Assembly: GCA_031277355.1 (NCBI GenBank)
Contig: JAITMN010000170.1
Coordinates: 1 to 10,247, forward strand
Length of the DNA stretch: 10,247 nucleotides
Direction: 5' to 3'
Source: Nevskiaceae bacterium
Lineage (GTDB): Bacteria > Pseudomonadota > Gammaproteobacteria > Steroidobacterales > Steroidobacteraceae
Every line of letters starts with the position of its first letter. The first letter of the stretch is position 1. Positions 8,093 through 10,247 of the stretch are shown here, one piece after another. The translations under genes and the position numbers were made by a program. Below the pieces are notes generated by a model that was not told where the DNA came from, did no database searches, and was given only the letters and a program-made list of their open reading frames with translations.

Positions 8093-8461
8093 TCAGTCGA
8101 ACGTATTGCCGAACCACCGCTCGTACAAGGTGCCCAGCAGCGCGATGGGTTTCTTCTGACCATTGATGGCGTTCAGCAGGCCCGTGATCCACAGCACGAG
8201 CAGAAACACCCAGCCCAATATGGAAATGGCCAAGCCCAGCAACCAACCCAGCAGCGGCACGGAGCCAACCACCCTGTCGAGGACAACCAGCGCGATACTC
8301 GTCAGCATCAATCCCAACGACTGACGCAGATGGTAAGCGCCGAGCGATGTCTTCTTGCTGCTGTTCATCACGGCGGCAATGATGAAGCCGATCAACGTCA
8401 GATAGGAAACGATGGCAACGGTTTTGTCTTCGTTGGCCGGAACCACGGTATTGTCATTCAC
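8093..8461 (-). CDS. DUF4870-type small membrane protein
   Basis: The product is 122 aa from a GTG start (MNDNTVVPANED...), set by the strong GGGGAGG ribosome site nine bases upstream. It fits the DUF4870 (Tic20-like) family of small inner-membrane proteins with no established function. Three hydrophobic segments are visible at about residues 15-32, 48-61 and 70-96, the last long enough to bend. The family-like motif YHLRQS lies at 43-48 between segments 1 and 2, and a short charged tail follows (NGQKKPIALLGTLYERWFGNTFD). It stands alone, convergent with the flavoprotein unit, and divergent from the RNA-rich region on its other side. I see no functional link to either. Confidence 0.85.
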   Translation of the reverse strand: MNDNTVVPANEDKTVAIVSYLTLIGFIIAAVMNSSKKTSLGAYHLRQSLGLMLTSIALVVLDRVVGSVPLLGWLLGLAISILGWVFLLVLWITGLLNAINGQKKPIALLGTLYERWFGNTFD

Positions 8462-8627
8462 GTTATGCGTCCTCCCCGGAAAGCGCAGATTTTATCCTGA
8501 AATGGGCCGGCACATTACCCCGCATTTCTGGCGGTTTTCCCTGATTTCTCGATTGCGCCTCGAAAATCGCACCCGTATCGTGCACGCCCTTCGCCGATGG
8601 CGGCGAATGTGAAGCATCTCTTGAACC
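8462..8627. other. Non-coding spacer, possible promoter region for the RNA cluster
   Basis: There is no credible protein gene here. It must hold the promoter of the DUF4870 gene (-) and perhaps that of the RNA cluster (+). A hairpin TTCGCC / GGCGAA with a 6-base loop occupies 8590-8607. A weak sigma-70-like pair, TTGCGC (8553-8558) and TATCGT (8576-8581) with a 17-base spacer, points toward the RNA cluster. A GGCAC...CGCAT stretch at 8509-8524 resembles a sigma-54 site, but its spacing is one base too long. Confidence 0.3.
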
Positions 8628-8696
8628 CATCACAGCGGCGCGGGTTGGCATCCCGCCCGGTGCGCACGGCTCTGCCGTCATGCGTATGCCGTGATG
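8628..8696 (+). ncRNA. Multi-helix RNA-like element upstream of the tRNA-like pair
   Basis: CATCAC (8628-8633) pairs with GTGATG (8691-8696) and encloses two perfect hairpins. The first is GCGGG / CCCGC at 8640-8656 with loop TTGGCAT. The second is ACGGC / GCCGT at 8666-8678 with loop TCT. The 5-bp stem with a 7-base loop, U at the second loop position and A after the triplet GGC has the layout of an alanine-type anticodon arm, but the rest is not a cloverleaf. Such pairings can arise by chance in GC-rich DNA; the context of real tRNA-like elements 24 bases downstream is what raises it. Confidence 0.35.
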
Positions 8697-8719
8697 TGAA
8701 CGAAGGTGTTTCTCCACGA

Positions 8720-8792
8720 TGACGTTAGCTCTGTGGAAGGAGCATTGGATTCGGGATCCAAAGACGCCGGTTCGATTCCGGCACGTCAGCCA
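8720..8792 (+). tRNA. tRNA-like element 1, CGG anticodon, 6-bp acceptor stem
   Basis: A full cloverleaf can be drawn. The acceptor is TGACGT / ACGTCA (8720-8725 / 8783-8788), followed by T8726 and A8727. The D stem is GCTC / GAGC (8728-8731 / 8740-8743) with GG in the loop. The anticodon stem is TTGGA / TCCAA with loop TTCGGGA (8745-8761), giving anticodon CGG, formally proline. A 4-base variable region follows, then the T arm GCCGG / CCGGC with loop TTCGATT (8766-8782). The element ends G8789 plus an encoded CCA. The acceptor stem has six pairs instead of seven; drawing seven gives an A-G mismatch at the end and destroys the CCA. Its body does not resemble the usual bacterial tRNA-Pro beyond the anticodon arm. 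I read it as a divergent tRNA or tRNA mimic rather than a standard translation tRNA. Confidence 0.6.
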
Positions 8793-8793
8793 A

Positions 8794-8865
8794 TTGGATA
8801 GCTCAGCCTGGTAGAGCATCGGTCTTGAAAACCGAGTGTCGCGGGTTCAACTCCCGCTCCAAGCA
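8794..8865 (+). tRNA. tRNA-like element 2, UGA anticodon without long variable arm
   Basis: This element begins one base after the CCA of element 1. The acceptor is only five pairs, TTGGA / TCCAA (8794-8798 / 8858-8862), then T8799 and A8800. The D stem is GCTC / GAGC (8801-8804 / 8814-8817) with loop AGCCTGGTA. The anticodon stem is TCGGT / ACCGA with loop CTTGAAA (8819-8835), giving anticodon TGA. Five variable bases (GTGTC) follow, then the T arm GCGGG / CCCGC with loop TTCAACT (8841-8857). The end is G8863-C8864-A8865, not CCA. The anticodon loop equals that of tRNA-Ser(UGA), but serine tRNAs have a long variable arm, which is absent. Short acceptor, mismatched identity features and missing CCA argue against ordinary decoding. 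D and T arms are intact, so it is not simply decayed. Confidence 0.55.
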
Positions 8866-8882
8866 TGACCTACGAAGTCATG
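8864..8882 (+). ncRNA. Isolated anticodon-arm-like hairpin, loop as in tRNA-Arg(ACG)
   Basis: CATGAC / GTCATG is a perfect 6-bp stem with the 7-base loop CTACGAA. This is exactly the anticodon loop of bacterial tRNA-Arg(ACG), with U at position 33 and A at 37. No D or T arm surrounds it. A second hairpin, GGGAA / TTCCC with a 6-base loop, follows at 8889-8904. The hairpin abuts the end of tRNA-like element 2 and shares its last CA. Confidence 0.45.
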
Positions 8883-8909
8883 ACCAACGGGAATGCAAGT
8901 TCCCAAACG

Positions 8910-9120
8910 GAAAACGCCCCGTGCCGCGCGGCGTGCAGATGCGAAGGAAAGCATCGCACGAAGCAAGGCAGCGACGATGAGGCCGGGTGCTGGCCCTCGA
9001 AGCGATCCGCTTCGTTGCCAACGATGCGCCGTGCAAACCCTGCACGCCGAATCTGCGGTGATGAAGCACATCGCCAACGAGCGCGAGTGCTCCGCCTGAT
9101 CGGCGTTCAGGGGCGTTTTC
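8910..9120 (+). ncRNA. Candidate structured RNA domain of about 211 nt closed by an 11-bp helix
   Basis: GAAAACGCCCC (8910-8920) and GGGGCGTTTTC (9110-9120) are perfect 11-base reverse complements that enclose a highly structured interior. Inside, GCCG (8923-8926) can pair with CGGC (9101-9104) to lengthen the closing helix. CGTGC-A-GATGC (8932-8942) pairs with GCATC-GCACG (8951-8960) as a 10-bp hairpin with one bulged A and loop GAAGGAAA. GGCAGCG / CGTTGCC (8967-8973 / 9013-9019, one G-U) closes a three-way junction holding GAGGCC / GGCCCTC (8979-8998, one bulge) and AAGCG / CGCTT (9000-9012). CGTGCA / TGCACG (9030-9046) forms another perfect hairpin. No credible reading frame runs through it. 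Long 5'/3' pairing with side hairpins is reminiscent of Y-type RNAs, but I cannot show a Ro-binding motif. It could also be the structured leader of the slipin message. Confidence 0.5.
9093..9120 (+). promoter_or_regulatory. Terminator/attenuator-like hairpin before the slipin gene
   Basis: CCTGA (9095-9099) pairs with TCAGG (9107-9111) across a 7-base loop, and GGCGTTTTC follows. The four T's make this resemble a weak intrinsic terminator between the RNA cluster and the slipin gene. The same bases can instead pair as CGCC / GGCG (9093-9105) or take part in the 11-bp closing helix with 8910-8920. The folds are mutually exclusive, which would suit attenuation; this is inference only. Confidence 0.35.
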
Positions 9121-9162
9121 ATTCTGCAGAGGACGAAGAAAGAGAACGAAGAAGGAGAACAA

Positions 9163-10247
9163 ATGATGTTTTGGACAAAGAGGATCGTGATCGGCGACAG
9201 CGGACGCGGCCTGATCTATCGCAATCGCCGCTTCGAGCGCGTGCTCGACGCAGGCGTGTACAACATCTTCGATCCGCTCGATCGTATCGAAGTATCGGTA
9301 CACAACATCGTCGCGCCGGAATACGCCGGACGCGATGCCGATGTGTTGATCGCGCGCTTGGGCGAGCGTTTGCACGACACCTTCGTGCTGGCCGACATCG
9401 GCATCGACGAGGTGGGCCTGTTGTCGGTGAATGGCAAGCTCGAAGACGTGCTGCCGCCCGGCGCGCGCAAGCTGTACTGGCGCGGACTGACGCGCATCGA
9501 CGTGCGCAAGGTCGCGCTTGCCGAGACGCCGGCAATCGAACCGGCGGTGATCGCGCGTCTGCGTCAGCTTGGCATGCTGGCGAGGCTCGCGGTGGTTGCC
9601 GACGTGCCGGTGGAATCATCTGGCCTGGTGTTCGTCGATGGCAAGTTGGCGCGCACGTTGACGCCGGGCGCCTACGCCTTCTGGAACTTCCGCAGGAACG
9701 TGGCGGTGGACGTGATCGACCTGCGCGTGCAGGCGGTGGAAGTTTCGGGGCAGGAGTTGCTGACCCGTGACAAGGTCACGCTGCGCGTGAATCTTGCCGC
9801 CAGCATTCGCGTGGTCGATCCGGTGGCGGCGCGCACGAAGGTGGTGAAGTACGCCGATCAGTTGTACCGCGAATTGCAGTACGGCTTGCGCAAGGCGGTG
9901 TCGTCCAAGACTCTGGACGAACTGCTGGGCGACAAAGCCTCGCTCGACGCCGACATCTTCGGCGCGGTGCGCGGCAAGGTCGGTGAGTTCGGCATCGAGT
10001 TGCTGGGCGTGGGCGTGAAAGACGTGATCCTGCCGGGCGAGATGAAGGACATCCTGAACGGCGTGGTGCAGGCGGAAAAAACGGCGCAAGCCAATGTGAT
10101 CCGCCGCCGCGAAGAGGCCAACGCCACGCGCTCGCTGCTGAACACGGCGAAGCTGGTGGAGGAAAGCCCCACGCTGATGCGCCTGAAGGAACTGGAAGCG
10201 CTGGAAAAGATCACGGAGAAGATCGGCAAGCTGACTGTCTACGGCGG
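9163..10247 (+). CDS. SPFH/band-7 slipin-family protein, 3'-truncated
   Basis: The frame is open from the ATG at 9163 to the window end (361 residues, no stop). AGGAG at 9153-9157 lies 5 bases before ATG 9163 and 8 before ATG 9166, so either may be used; the leader 9130-9160 is strongly purine-rich. The C-terminal half is a stomatin/slipin SPFH domain (about residues 180-300: VIDLRVQAVEVSGQELLTRD, LRVNLAASIRVVDP, GVGVKDVILPGEMKDIL). A helical tail follows (AEKTAQANVIRRREEANATRSLLNTAKLVEESP, LKELEALEKITEKIGKL). There is no N-terminal membrane segment. The first 180 residues hold three copies of a GLxxxxGkxxxvLxPGxyxfw module, with glycines at 16, 85 and 154. SPFH proteins form membrane-associated oligomeric scaffolds. 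Long slipins of this kind are, as I recall, found beside RtcB and Ro60/TROVE genes. The gene lies just downstream of the RNA cluster and is probably nearly complete. Confidence 0.9.
   Translation, partial: MMFWTKRIVIGDSGRGLIYRNRRFERVLDAGVYNIFDPLDRIEVSVHNIVAPEYAGRDADVLIARLGERLHDTFVLADIGIDEVGLLSVNGKLEDVLPPGARKLYWRGLTRIDVRKVALAETPAIEPAVIARLRQLGMLARLAVVADVPVESSGLVFVDGKLARTLTPGAYAFWNFRRNVAVDVIDLRVQAVEVSGQELLTRDKVTLRVNLAASIRVVDPVAARTKVVKYADQLYRELQYGLRKAVSSKTLDELLGDKASLDADIFGAVRGKVGEFGIELLGVGVKDVILPGEMKDILNGVVQAEKTAQANVIRRREEANATRSLLNTAKLVEESPTLMRLKELEALEKITEKIGKLTVYG

Noticed and set aside
8509..8524. Sigma-54 (-24/-12) promoter expected for an RtcR-controlled operon
   Set aside because: GG and GC are 11 bases apart here instead of 10 and the -12 half is poor. 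The other candidates at 8602-8616 and 8647-8663 fail on sequence or spacing.
8590..8607. TTCGCC / GGCGAA hairpin as an intrinsic terminator
   Set aside because: It is not followed by a T-run and no gene on either strand ends before it.
8463..8819. 118-codon - strand frame across the tRNA-like elements
   Set aside because: It is antisense to cloverleaf sequences and shows no domain features or ribosome site.
8864..9046. Repeated hairpins as a CRISPR or REP-type repeat array
   Set aside because: The stems differ in sequence and length and have no regular spacing or common repeat unit; nested RNA pairing explains them better.
8865..9770. 301-codon + strand frame through the RNA region and the slipin gene
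   Set aside because: It covers structured RNA and then overlaps the slipin frame; the translation is Arg/Ala-rich and low in complexity.

Overview
The window looks like chromosomal DNA of a GC-rich Gram-negative proteobacterium. Periplasmic quinoprotein dehydrogenases, Sec signal peptides and strong Shine-Dalgarno sites support this. A gammaproteobacterial lineage near Xanthomonadales, Nevskiales or Steroidobacterales is my guess, at low confidence.

Left two thirds (1-8062): an oxidative catabolism cluster in three transcription units. Unit 1 (+, 1-3790) holds the end of a cytochrome-free PQQ-dependent dehydrogenase, a secreted type B carboxylesterase, and a small secreted protein of unknown function. 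Unit 2 (-, 3819-5663) is a second PQQ dehydrogenase that carries its own C-terminal cytochrome c domain; it converges on unit 1 at a 9-bp hairpin. Unit 3 (+, 5790-8062) starts divergently from unit 2. It encodes a secreted protein of unknown function and then a flavoprotein of the vanillyl-alcohol oxidase / eugenol oxidase / 4-cresol dehydrogenase family, with all the phenol-binding and FAD-linking residues present. Together the genes suggest ester cleavage in the periplasm, flavin-dependent attack on a para-substituted phenol, and quinoprotein oxidation of the resulting alcohol or aldehyde. The substrate cannot be read from the sequence.

Middle (8093-8461, -): a small DUF4870-type membrane protein, convergent with unit 3 across an 8-bp hairpin.

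Right end (8462-10247): about 700 bases without protein genes lead into an SPFH/slipin gene that runs off the window. This interval is dense in RNA structure. It holds a multi-helix element (8628-8696) and two tandem tRNA-like cloverleaves with shortened acceptor stems (8720-8792 and 8794-8865). A perfect hairpin follows whose loop equals the tRNA-Arg(ACG) anticodon loop (8864-8882). Last comes a roughly 211-nt domain (8910-9120) closed by a perfect 11-bp inverted repeat and filled with further hairpins. The slipin has three N-terminal repeats spaced exactly 69 residues apart. From memory, slipins and tRNA-like or Y-like RNAs occur with RtcB/RtcA/Ro60 RNA-repair operons. I infer that this is the head of such a locus, but the deciding genes lie outside the window. 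This is the most interesting part of the sequence.
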